Source: Bacteroidales bacterium
GTDB lineage: Bacteria > Bacteroidota > Bacteroidia > Bacteroidales > UBA932
DNA: 64,000 nt
Reading direction: 5' to 3'
Assembly (NCBI GenBank): GCA_017445755.1
Contig: JAFSSE010000012.1
Span: 30,779 to 94,778, forward strand
The notes beneath the pieces are model-generated. The model had not been told where the DNA came from. It made no database searches and was given only the letters and a program-made list of their open reading frames with translations. This document shows, piece by piece, positions 34,117 through 41,868 of the stretch. Positions within the stretch are counted from its first letter, which is position 1, and each line of letters begins with the position of its first letter. The position numbers were made by a program, and so were the translations under genes.

Positions 34117-35184
34117 ATGAAAAGATTCGGTTTAAAACTACTGCTTCCTGCCGCAGCCCTGCTGTGCCTTGCCTCTTCATGCAAGGACGATGACGACAGC
34201 AGTACTACCAAATATCTTTCCGGAGACGGGGTTACCTTCTCTTTCAAGGCCTATGTCCGGATGAAGGACCAGATTACCTTCAAGCCCTACGGCGCATACC
34301 ATCCGGAGAGCGGCGAACAGGTCTATTATACATGCACCTGCACAGCCCTTTCAATCAAGGACACCCTCTACCTCACAGACGGAGCCAAAAAAGAGGGCGA
34401 CGTAACCTTCGGTCCTTATACAATGCCCGATTCGACCGGGCTGTTCACCTTTACCTGCGCAGCCGGGGCAACCGGATACTACGGCTACTCCACCTCGGCG
34501 GACGTTACCGTAGTTGACCCGGAGCTTGGAGTCAACCTGACCGGAACCGGTATCGATCCCTCTGAAGTTGAATACATTGTCGATTCCCGTAACACCGTTG
34601 ACATACCCGTCGCTGAACAGGTATATTGCTATACTACAATCGCTGATCTCGACTGGTTGCGCCAGAATATGGGATACTATCCCGTCGGGGAGGAAAAGAC
34701 CTTCGGGTCCGCCTACCTTGGCTGCGAGGCCGTATCCTATATGCTCGGACGTTTCTACAATTTCCAGGAGGCCAAGACCGCCTGTCCGACGGGATGGCGC
34801 CTACCTACCGATGAAGAAGTAATTGCGGTCGCAAAGACCGTAACCGGGAAAACCGTCAGCGTAGGGGAAACAATCGAGGGAGCGGCCGGCGCCTTCATGG
34901 CTGACGCCTATTTCTTTGACGAAAAGATGTGGGAGTTCTGGCCCCAGGTGCCCATCACAAACTCTACCGCCCTCGGCTTCATCCCTTCCGGATACGCCCA
35001 GAATAACGGCAACGGAGTTATTTTCAGCGGCATTACCAGCTACGGCGGATTCTGGACCTCGACCGAGAAAGACGGGAAGGCCCTCTACCGCTTCATGAAC
35101 GAAAATATCCCGGACATCCTGGCCGCCTACGCCGATGAAACAACCTTCATGGCAAATGTCCGCTGCGTCCGGAACACTATCTGA
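34117..35184 (+). CDS. FISUMP-domain lipoprotein
   Basis: 355 residues from ATG 34117, which begins a good lipoprotein signal with lipobox LASSC followed by KDDDDSS. Residues about 25-150 are beta-rich with a repeated Y-x-x-x-C-T-C-T / F-T-C-A-A pattern. The C-terminal ~170 residues match the FISUMP domain: DWLRQNMGYYP, a Y-x-F-Q-E-A region, CPTGWRLPTDEEV, GGFWTST and a final RCVRN. FISUMP domains occur in surface proteins of Bacteroidota and Fibrobacteres; binding role presumed. The 3' end overlaps the convergent lolA by 8 bases, with a terminator just beyond. Confidence 0.82.
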   Translation: MKRFGLKLLLPAAALLCLASSCKDDDDSSTTKYLSGDGVTFSFKAYVRMKDQITFKPYGAYHPESGEQVYYTCTCTALSIKDTLYLTDGAKKEGDVTFGPYTMPDSTGLFTFTCAAGATGYYGYSTSADVTVVDPELGVNLTGTGIDPSEVEYIVDSRNTVDIPVAEQVYCYTTIADLDWLRQNMGYYPVGEEKTFGSAYLGCEAVSYMLGRFYNFQEAKTACPTGWRLPTDEEVIAVAKTVTGKTVSVGETIEGAAGAFMADAYFFDEKMWEFWPQVPITNSTALGFIPSGYAQNNGNGVIFSGITSYGGFWTSTEKDGKALYRFMNENIPDILAAYADETTFMANVRCVRNTI

Positions 35185-35701
35185 GATCTGTGATCAGATA
35201 ATCACTTCCAAAGGACTTCCCGTCAAATGTGAAGTCCTTTTTTTCGCCCGTGGGCTCGAGGAAAACAATACCTTTAAGGACAAAACGGGCCTTTGTATCA
35301 TCGTCGAGGGTAAGAGTCACGTCCAGGGAATCGGACGAAGAAGCATTGACTTTCAGCCGGTCGCGGATCTTAAGATACGAGGAAATGAAAAGGGCGGGAT
35401 TTGTCACAAGGTCATCGTCATCTACAGTTTCTATAACGACCTCCTTCGCCTCCCGGTCAACGGACCAGCGGCTTTTCCCGTCGCTGCGGATTTCCAGCCC
35501 GAGCCCTGAAAGGGAGAAGCAGTTGTCCTCGACCACCACCTGCCCGGAAGTAACCTCCCTCATCGGAACATTCTTCTGCTCAAGAGAATAGGTGTAATCG
35601 AAAACAACCCTGTGGCCGGGAACCCGGTCCAGGAGAGGGATATTCTGGGCATGGGAGCCAAGGGAGACAAGCAGAGCCAGGATGAGCAGTTTCAGTTTCA
35701 T
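35177..35701 (-). CDS. lolA: LolA-like outer-membrane lipoprotein carrier
   Basis: 174 residues. Signal peptide to about residue 18 (SLGSHA). The rest is the half-barrel LolA pattern: an initial V-x-F-x-Y-x-x strand, GKSRWSVDREAKEVVIET, and a final DFTFDGKSFGSDYLITDLR. LolA shuttles lipoproteins across the periplasm to the outer membrane. Its place directly after ftsK is conserved in Bacteroidales and supports the call, since sequence conservation of LolA is low. Lies 13 bases downstream of ftsK. Confidence 0.75.
   Translation of the reverse strand: MKLKLLILALLVSLGSHAQNIPLLDRVPGHRVVFDYTYSLEQKNVPMREVTSGQVVVEDNCFSLSGLGLEIRSDGKSRWSVDREAKEVVIETVDDDDLVTNPALFISSYLKIRDRLKVNASSSDSLDVTLTLDDDTKARFVLKGIVFLEPTGEKKDFTFDGKSFGSDYLITDLR
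35210..35244 (+). terminator. Intrinsic terminator of the FISUMP gene, embedded in lolA codons
   Basis: Perfect 10-base stem (35210-35219 with 35231-35240), 11-base loop, followed by a run of seven T on the plus strand. It lies inside the last third of the convergent lolA coding sequence. Confidence 0.8.
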
Positions 35702-35714
35702 ATCCTCAGGTTTT

Positions 35715-38075
35715 TTACTTGAGGAAGTGGCTCAGGATTTCATCCAGTTCGTTGAAGTCCTTCACCAGCACCTCGCGTGGTTTGGAACCCTGCTGCGGCC
35801 CGACGATTCCGGCGGACTCGAGCTGGTCCATTACCCTGCCTGCTTTTGCATATCCCATGCCAAGCCGGCGCTGGAGGTCTGAGGTGGAGCCCCTCTGGGA
35901 GGTCACGACAAGCCGTGCCGCGTCCTCGAAACGGTCGTCCAGGTTGTTGATATCAATCATTCCGCCGCCTTCCTCGCCGCTTTCCGGCTCCGGCTCAGGA
36001 AGGTAATACGGGGTATTGTAACTCTTCTTATAGCCCTTCTGGGAACCTATGAAAGAGGTAATTGCGCTGACTTCATCTCCATCCACATAGCCGCACTGGA
36101 CGCGTTCCATCTCGATACCGCTGTAAATCAGCATATCGCCCTTTCCGATCAGCTTATCGGCCCCGGGATTATCGAGAATGGTCGCAGAATCGACGCGGGA
36201 AGTAACCCTGAAGGCGATTCTCATAGGGAAGTTCGTCTTGATAAGTCCGGTTACGACGTCAACCGTCGGACGCTGGGTCGCAAGGATTACATGGAGACCG
36301 GCGGCGCGTCCCTTCTGGGCAAGACGGATAACCGAGGTCATGATGCTGCGGCTGAGCGCCTTCGACTCCGGACCGGCGCCGGTTGACATCGTAAGGTCGG
36401 CATACTCGTCGATTACCGTAACGATATAAGGGAGGAAGTGGTGGCCGTCCGTCGGAAGGAGATGGCGGTCCTTGTACTTCTCGTTATAACGCTTGATATT
36501 GTTGACTCCGGCCTTGGAGAGGAGTTCATAACGGGCGTCCATCTCGACACAGAGGGATTTCAGCACCGAGGCGGCATCCTTCGGATTCTTAACAATCGCC
36601 TTTTCCTGTTCATCCTTCTCGCTCGCGGCCATCGGGAGAATAGCGAGATAATGGTAAAGCAGATCGCTATAGGAGGAGAACTCGACCATCTTGGGGTCGA
36701 TGAATACGAATTTCAGCTCCGAGGGATGCTTCGCATAGAGGAGCGAAGAAACTATAACGTTGAGACCGACGGACTTACCCTGCTTGGTAGCGCCCGCGAC
36801 AAGGATATGCGGAGCGTCCGCGAGGTCGAAGACCTTGACCTTCTGGGTAATGGTATAACCGATTGCGACCGGGAGCTCATAATCCGAATCCTTGAAAGCG
36901 GGGTCATTCAGAAGGGCCCTCAGCGGCACTATGGAGGGCTTGTCATTAGCCACTTCGATGCCGACGGAATCCGAAAGCGTCACAATACGGACACCGCGGG
37001 CGTTCAGGGACATGGCGATATCCTCCTGGAGGTTCTTTATGGAGGCAATCTTCACTCCCGGCGCCGGATAAACCTTGTAAAGGGTCACCGTAGGGCCGAC
37101 AATTGCCCTGACGTCGCGGATCTGGATCTTATAGTTTGCAAGGGTATTCCTGATCTTCAGGTTGTTGCGGTCGAGCTCATCCTGGGACACCTCGTTACGG
37201 CTGGATGCATAGTCTCCGAGAAGGTCGAGGGAAGGGAACCTGAAGGAAGGAAGGTCTGCCCGGTTGTCAATCCTCGGAAGAGGGCCCTTACCCTCCGCAT
37301 TGTTTTCAAGGGTATCGTCGGTCACGACATCGAAACTGCCCTCATCCACAGCTGTTTCCACCTCCGGCTCGGGAATTTCCTCTTCCGGTTCGGGTTCAAA
37401 GTAGGGCTCCTCTTCCGGCTCGGGTTCCGGTTCCGGCTCGGGCTCCGGTTCGTACACCGGCACCGCTTCGGGTTCCGCCTCCCCTGTCCTGTCCTTCTTA
37501 CCGAACACCTTTTCGGAAAGGGGACGGCTAAGGAGCAGCAGCCAAAGGAATACCAGCAGAAGGAGCAGGACTCCCGTTATGACTGTACCCATAAGGTTTA
37601 TCGACCAAAGAGTTACAGTTGCACCGCAGCGCCCGCCAAGGCCGCCTCCGAAGACGTTTCCGAGTCCGGTAAGGGATGCGAAAAAACCAAGGACGACCGA
37701 GAAAAGGCAGGTTCCGGAGAGGGCCAGGAGGAACCACCGGCCAAGATGGAGGTGGATCTTCCGGGAAATCATCCCTACTGAAAGGGCACCGAGGAAGGCG
37801 ACGAGAAGGAGCGAAGCGACTCCGAAACTCTTCCCGACGAGGAAATAGGACCAGCGAAGGCCGGCCTTTCCGCCGAGATTCGAGACCTCAACGGCCCTGT
37901 CCATCATTTCCGGATCCAGGAGGAGACTCTGGTCCAGCTTCCATGTAAAGAAATAAGAAACTACGGAAAGAAGCGAGAAGAGGGTAAAAACCGCCATGAA
38001 CCAACCCGCGATGCGGATTGGCCGTTCATATTTTTCCACATCGAAGTGGAAACGCTTCTTCCTTTCTGATCTCAT
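35715..38075 (-). CDS. ftsK: DNA translocase FtsK
   Basis: 786 residues. Four membrane helices occupy the first ~190 residues, followed by an acidic Glu-Pro repeat linker (about 200-260). The motor has Walker A GATKQGKS (428-435), a Walker B-like VTVIDEYADL, and LATQRPTVDVVTG. The last ~70 residues are the winged-helix gamma domain (TSQRGSTSDLQRRLGMGYAKAGRVMDQLESAGIVGP), which reads KOPS-like DNA sites. FtsK couples chromosome dimer resolution to division. The ATG overlaps the DUF4290 stop by 4 bases; lolA follows. The linker is short compared with E. coli FtsK but normal for Bacteroidota. Confidence 0.96.
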   Translation of the reverse strand: MRSERKKRFHFDVEKYERPIRIAGWFMAVFTLFSLLSVVSYFFTWKLDQSLLLDPEMMDRAVEVSNLGGKAGLRWSYFLVGKSFGVASLLLVAFLGALSVGMISRKIHLHLGRWFLLALSGTCLFSVVLGFFASLTGLGNVFGGGLGGRCGATVTLWSINLMGTVITGVLLLLLVFLWLLLLSRPLSEKVFGKKDRTGEAEPEAVPVYEPEPEPEPEPEPEEEPYFEPEPEEEIPEPEVETAVDEGSFDVVTDDTLENNAEGKGPLPRIDNRADLPSFRFPSLDLLGDYASSRNEVSQDELDRNNLKIRNTLANYKIQIRDVRAIVGPTVTLYKVYPAPGVKIASIKNLQEDIAMSLNARGVRIVTLSDSVGIEVANDKPSIVPLRALLNDPAFKDSDYELPVAIGYTITQKVKVFDLADAPHILVAGATKQGKSVGLNVIVSSLLYAKHPSELKFVFIDPKMVEFSSYSDLLYHYLAILPMAASEKDEQEKAIVKNPKDAASVLKSLCVEMDARYELLSKAGVNNIKRYNEKYKDRHLLPTDGHHFLPYIVTVIDEYADLTMSTGAGPESKALSRSIMTSVIRLAQKGRAAGLHVILATQRPTVDVVTGLIKTNFPMRIAFRVTSRVDSATILDNPGADKLIGKGDMLIYSGIEMERVQCGYVDGDEVSAITSFIGSQKGYKKSYNTPYYLPEPEPESGEEGGGMIDINNLDDRFEDAARLVVTSQRGSTSDLQRRLGMGYAKAGRVMDQLESAGIVGPQQGSKPREVLVKDFNELDEILSHFLK

Positions 38076-38746
38076 TGCTGGGCTTTTTTCTTGTTTTTCT
38101 TACGGTTCCGGTTGCGGCTCCCGTTCCCGTTATTGTTATAGCCGAGGTTCATTCCGGGACGGGCGAAAGTAATTGCCGAAGAAATCTTCGAAAGCTCCAT
38201 CCCCTCCGGAACCTTGACACGGCCTCCGGAGATACGCTCGATATCCTGGAAAATCGTCGAGTCAGCGACAGTATCCTTGTTCCAGATAAGGTATTGCTGG
38301 CGCATATATACCGCCAGGGACCGGATCATGGCGGTCTTAACCTCCCCATCCGGCTCGGTAGCGATCAGGTCGATGATGCTCTCGATATTCCGCCCGTAAT
38401 GGCGGGCCTTGATCGGCCGGGTATTGAGGGGAATGTCATGGGGCTTACCGTACACATTCTCCGGCACGGGGGCGGGGAAAGGGGAATCTATGTCAAGGTC
38501 ATAGCCGGCAATCATGTAAAGATGGTCCCATAGCTTGTGGACCCAGTCTTCCTGCTGGTGGACCTGTGAATTCAGGCGCTCCATGACCTTAACTATCGCG
38601 GCGGCCTGCTCGCTCCGTTTCGCCTTGTCCTCAACCGCCTTCATCTGCTCCACCATTTTGAGCACAATCCGGCCGTATTCCGGCATCTGCAGTTTCTCTA
38701 CTTCGGTATTGTAATATAGCTTTATTGACTTTTCAGTAGCTTCCAT
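38072..38746 (-). CDS. DUF4290 family protein
   Basis: 224 residues from ATG 38746; longer in-frame versions would start upstream of the promoter-proximal leader and lack support. It is soluble and alpha-helical, with YYNTEVEKLQMPEYGRIV and HYGRNIESIIDLIATEP being typical of DUF4290, a Bacteroidota-only family of unknown function. The C-terminus is a basic low-complexity tail (NNNGNGSRNRNRKKNKKK), suggestive of nucleic-acid contact. It overlaps ftsK by 4 bases. A perfect -7 box lies 26 bases upstream of the start. Confidence 0.85.
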   Translation of the reverse strand: MEATEKSIKLYYNTEVEKLQMPEYGRIVLKMVEQMKAVEDKAKRSEQAAAIVKVMERLNSQVHQQEDWVHKLWDHLYMIAGYDLDIDSPFPAPVPENVYGKPHDIPLNTRPIKARHYGRNIESIIDLIATEPDGEVKTAMIRSLAVYMRQQYLIWNKDTVADSTIFQDIERISGGRVKVPEGMELSKISSAITFARPGMNLGYNNNGNGSRNRNRKKNKKKAQQ

Positions 38747-38771
38747 AAACAAAGATTCTGTTGCATCCTTG

Positions 38772-38779
38772 CAAATATA
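38772..38779 (-). promoter_or_regulatory. -7 box TATATTTG for the DUF4290-ftsK-lolA operon
   Basis: Perfect TAnnTTTG on the minus strand, just beyond the 3' end of addA, 26 bases before the DUF4290 ATG. Confidence 0.65.
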
Positions 38780-38790
38780 ATGATTTTCAA

Positions 38791-41700
38791 TCAATCTTCC
38801 TCGAAGAAATCCTCTCCATTTTCATTGATGTACCACAGCGTCGTCCTGACGTCCCTGTATCCCATCTTGCGGAAGAGGGCGGCATAGGCGGCAACCTGGT
38901 CATGGTAGGCCCTTTTGGGGACTCCGAACTTATAGTCGACTATCCGTACGGCTCCGTCCCGGACTATGACCCGGTCGGGGCGACGCTCCTCCCCGTCCGT
39001 ATCGAGTATGCCTATCTCCCGGAAAACGCCCTTCCCGTCCTCAGGGAACCAGCCCCTCGAGAGGACAGAACTTATTTTCTCCGAAAGGAAGGATTCAGTC
39101 CCGGCCGCCTCCGACGGGGCGATTTCTCCGGACTGGACGGCAGCGGAAACGGCGGCATGAAGGTCCGAGGGGACCTTGACACGGGAGAGTATCCCATGGA
39201 GGACAATGCCGCGAAGACGGCGGGAGGCATCTACTCCGACCTCCCCGTCCGCATTGAAGAATTCCTTCGCATCACGGCTAAGACGAAGACGGCTGGCGGC
39301 CCCTGCCGGATAGGACGTATAAGAGAGCGAAATCTTGCCCTGGCCTTCCCCTGAAGGCGGTTCCGGAATATATAGCTCCCCGATTCGGTACCGCTTGACG
39401 GGGTCTTCTTCTTCGCCGCATTTCCACTCCGGGACGGCTGCACTTTCGACATAGCTTCTGAGCCGGCGGGCCATGTTGTCATACCTGTGGTCCGCCGCTA
39501 TGACCCTCAGATTGTACTTTGGCCGGGTCATGGCCACATAAAAGAGATTGAGGTTGTCTATATAGTCGAAATTCAGTTCCCTGCGGTAAGCCCCTGCAAA
39601 GAGGGTATCGCTCGACTTGGAAGAGAGCGTCACCCGGTAGGCAGCGCTTCTGACCGTCTCCGGAAGCGTCTTTCCCTCAGGAAGGCACCAGGCGTCTTCG
39701 GACCTGAAAAGCGTCACGGTCTCGGCAAAGGGGAAGATGACAAAGGGAAACTCGAGCCCCTTGGACTTATGGGCCGTAATAAGGCGGACTGAATCCTTTT
39801 CGTCGGGAGAGCTAACCTCAACCTTTGCCTCCGGCCAGTCCCTTAGGAAGGCCTCCAGGGAGTTCCCTTCCGAGGATGTCCAGTCCGAAAGGTAATCCAT
39901 AAACGACTGGATATAAACGGTTTCCGCATCAAATCTTTCCGGATCCGCAGCACGGATTTCCGAAAGGAGCTGCTCCGAAAGGTCAACAATGGAGTGGTAA
40001 CTGTCCGGAATATCAACTCCCAGGGAAAGGGCAAGGAAACTGCTAACCCTCGCGCGTTCTCCCTCTTCCCGCTTCTTCCCGACAAGGGAGAGGAGCGAAA
40101 TCAGGCGGCGGACCGTAACTGAAGAGCGTATATCGAGACTGTCATCCGAGATTACCGGTATCCCGTTCTCCATCAGCATCCTCGCGGTCAGCGGACCAAA
40201 ATGCTTTTTCTTACGAAGGACAATGGCTATTTCCCCATACCGTCCTCCCGCATCCATGTACTCCCGGATGGACTTAAGTATCTCATCCAGCTCATGTTCG
40301 ACGTCCGGACAGAAGGAAAGCGTAACGCTGCCACCCGCGCTCTTATCGACGGCGACTTCCTGGGAGGCGTCGGAATAAAGGTCCGAAATCTTCTCATGGG
40401 AAGAGTCCAGTCCCTCGTCCAGCATCCTCGAAAGCTCCGGGAAGAGGGCGCTGTTGAATTCGACTATGTTCCTGAGGGTTCTGCGGTTGGAGCGAAGGGT
40501 TTCCACCTTGACGGATTCCCCATCGAAAGAGTGCTCCAGCCCGCTGAGAAGGTGCCAGTCGGAATCCCTCCAGCGATAGATTGACTGTTTCACATCTCCC
40601 ACCACGAGGTTGTCCTGCCCGAGGGCAACGCTGTTTTCAACCAGGGGGCGGAAATTGTCCCACTGAATCCTCGACGTGTCCTGGAACTCATCCAGGAGGA
40701 AGTGGTCGTAACGCGTTCCCGTCTTCTCATAGACAAAGGGAGCATCCGTACCGTCGATTATCTTCCGGAGAAGAACATTGGTTTCATCTATGCTGATAAC
40801 GTTTTTCTCCTTCTGGATCTCTGCGAAGGCCTCCATGAGACGTCCGGCGATGCCAAGGTCATAAAGTCCTTTCCGGATAAGCCCGAGGGTGTTGTACTCC
40901 TTCCGGCGAATCCCCTTGAAAAGGTCCAGAAACTCGGAAAAACGCTCTTCAAAGCCGGTCCCCTCAAGGTTTTGAGAAAGGGTGGCATTCGCCTTTGTGA
41001 AACGCTCCCCTGGATCCTCATAATTGAAAAAGGCCGGAGTCAGGGACGGGACAGCATCATTTTCCCCAAGCTTTGTAAAGTTTACAATCTGGGCCATCCT
41101 CTTCCCTTTGAAATCTTCCGGCTCCAGGCCCGCGGAACGAATGATTCCAAGCACCGCTTCCGCCTTCTCACGAACGTCCTTCGAGTATTCTTTCCGGATC
41201 CGGTCGGTCTCCTTCCGGATAAGCCGGAGGTTCTCCGGGGTATAAACCTTACTGACGTCCACATGACCCTCCTCGGCTACCGTTCGGAAAGATTCTGATT
41301 TGATATTTATGGCCATGTCCCTCAGAGACCCCTCCAGCCGGTACTTTTTCCCGTCCCGGAGGGATTCCATCACATTCTCCGTCAGCCAGTCCAGCATCCC
41401 CCGGTCCTTCTCCGTAAGGGAATCCAGAATCCTGTCAACACTCTCATTGACAAGCATTTCCCGGTCAAGCTCGACCCGGTACGAAGCGAACTGCCCGATT
41501 TCATGGGCAAAGGACTTCAGCGTCTGCTGGAAGAAGCGGTCGATAGTACTGACGGAAAAGGCGGAATAGTCATGGAGGATGGACGCCAGATAGCGTCCCG
41601 CCTTGTCCCTGGCATCGGCTTCGCCCTTACAGGCCCCGTCCCTTACAAGGAGCGGAAGGTACTTCGAAGAAGGGGTATCCTCCGACAGGATAAACAGTTC

Positions 41701-41868
41701 GCTGAGGATTCTCGTTTTCATCTCGTCGGTCGCCTTGTTGGTAAAGGTGACCGCAAGGATATGGCGGTAAGCGTAAGGATCGCCCGAGGTAAAGAGCAGA
41801 CGAATGTATTCGTAGGCGAGGCGGAAGGTCTTTCCGGAACCCGCAGATGCTTTCAGGATCCGTATCAT
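38791..41868 (-). CDS. addA: AddA/RecB-like UvrD-family helicase-nuclease
   Basis: 1025 residues. ATG 41868 gives an ATGA overlap with addB, preferable to a TTG nine bases upstream. Helicase motifs: ASAGSGKT (7-14), ILAVTFTNKATDEM, DEFQDTSRIQW, GDVKQSIYRWR, RLITAHKSKGLEFP and FYVAMTRPK. The last ~100 residues contain a RecB-type nuclease with RPDRVIVRDGAVRIVDYKFG. Together with AddB it would process double-strand breaks for RecA loading. Two-subunit AddAB with this gene order (B then A) is usual in Bacteroidales. Confidence 0.93.
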   Translation of the reverse strand: MIRILKASAGSGKTFRLAYEYIRLLFTSGDPYAYRHILAVTFTNKATDEMKTRILSELFILSEDTPSSKYLPLLVRDGACKGEADARDKAGRYLASILHDYSAFSVSTIDRFFQQTLKSFAHEIGQFASYRVELDREMLVNESVDRILDSLTEKDRGMLDWLTENVMESLRDGKKYRLEGSLRDMAINIKSESFRTVAEEGHVDVSKVYTPENLRLIRKETDRIRKEYSKDVREKAEAVLGIIRSAGLEPEDFKGKRMAQIVNFTKLGENDAVPSLTPAFFNYEDPGERFTKANATLSQNLEGTGFEERFSEFLDLFKGIRRKEYNTLGLIRKGLYDLGIAGRLMEAFAEIQKEKNVISIDETNVLLRKIIDGTDAPFVYEKTGTRYDHFLLDEFQDTSRIQWDNFRPLVENSVALGQDNLVVGDVKQSIYRWRDSDWHLLSGLEHSFDGESVKVETLRSNRRTLRNIVEFNSALFPELSRMLDEGLDSSHEKISDLYSDASQEVAVDKSAGGSVTLSFCPDVEHELDEILKSIREYMDAGGRYGEIAIVLRKKKHFGPLTARMLMENGIPVISDDSLDIRSSVTVRRLISLLSLVGKKREEGERARVSSFLALSLGVDIPDSYHSIVDLSEQLLSEIRAADPERFDAETVYIQSFMDYLSDWTSSEGNSLEAFLRDWPEAKVEVSSPDEKDSVRLITAHKSKGLEFPFVIFPFAETVTLFRSEDAWCLPEGKTLPETVRSAAYRVTLSSKSSDTLFAGAYRRELNFDYIDNLNLFYVAMTRPKYNLRVIAADHRYDNMARRLRSYVESAAVPEWKCGEEEDPVKRYRIGELYIPEPPSGEGQGKISLSYTSYPAGAASRLRLSRDAKEFFNADGEVGVDASRRLRGIVLHGILSRVKVPSDLHAAVSAAVQSGEIAPSEAAGTESFLSEKISSVLSRGWFPEDGKGVFREIGILDTDGEERRPDRVIVRDGAVRIVDYKFGVPKRAYHDQVAAYAALFRKMGYRDVRTTLWYINENGEDFFEED

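Noticed and set aside
37360-37455. Glu-Pro repeat DNA within ftsK as a separate repeat element
   Set aside because: It is the codon-level repeat of the ordinary FtsK linker and is not flanked by duplications.
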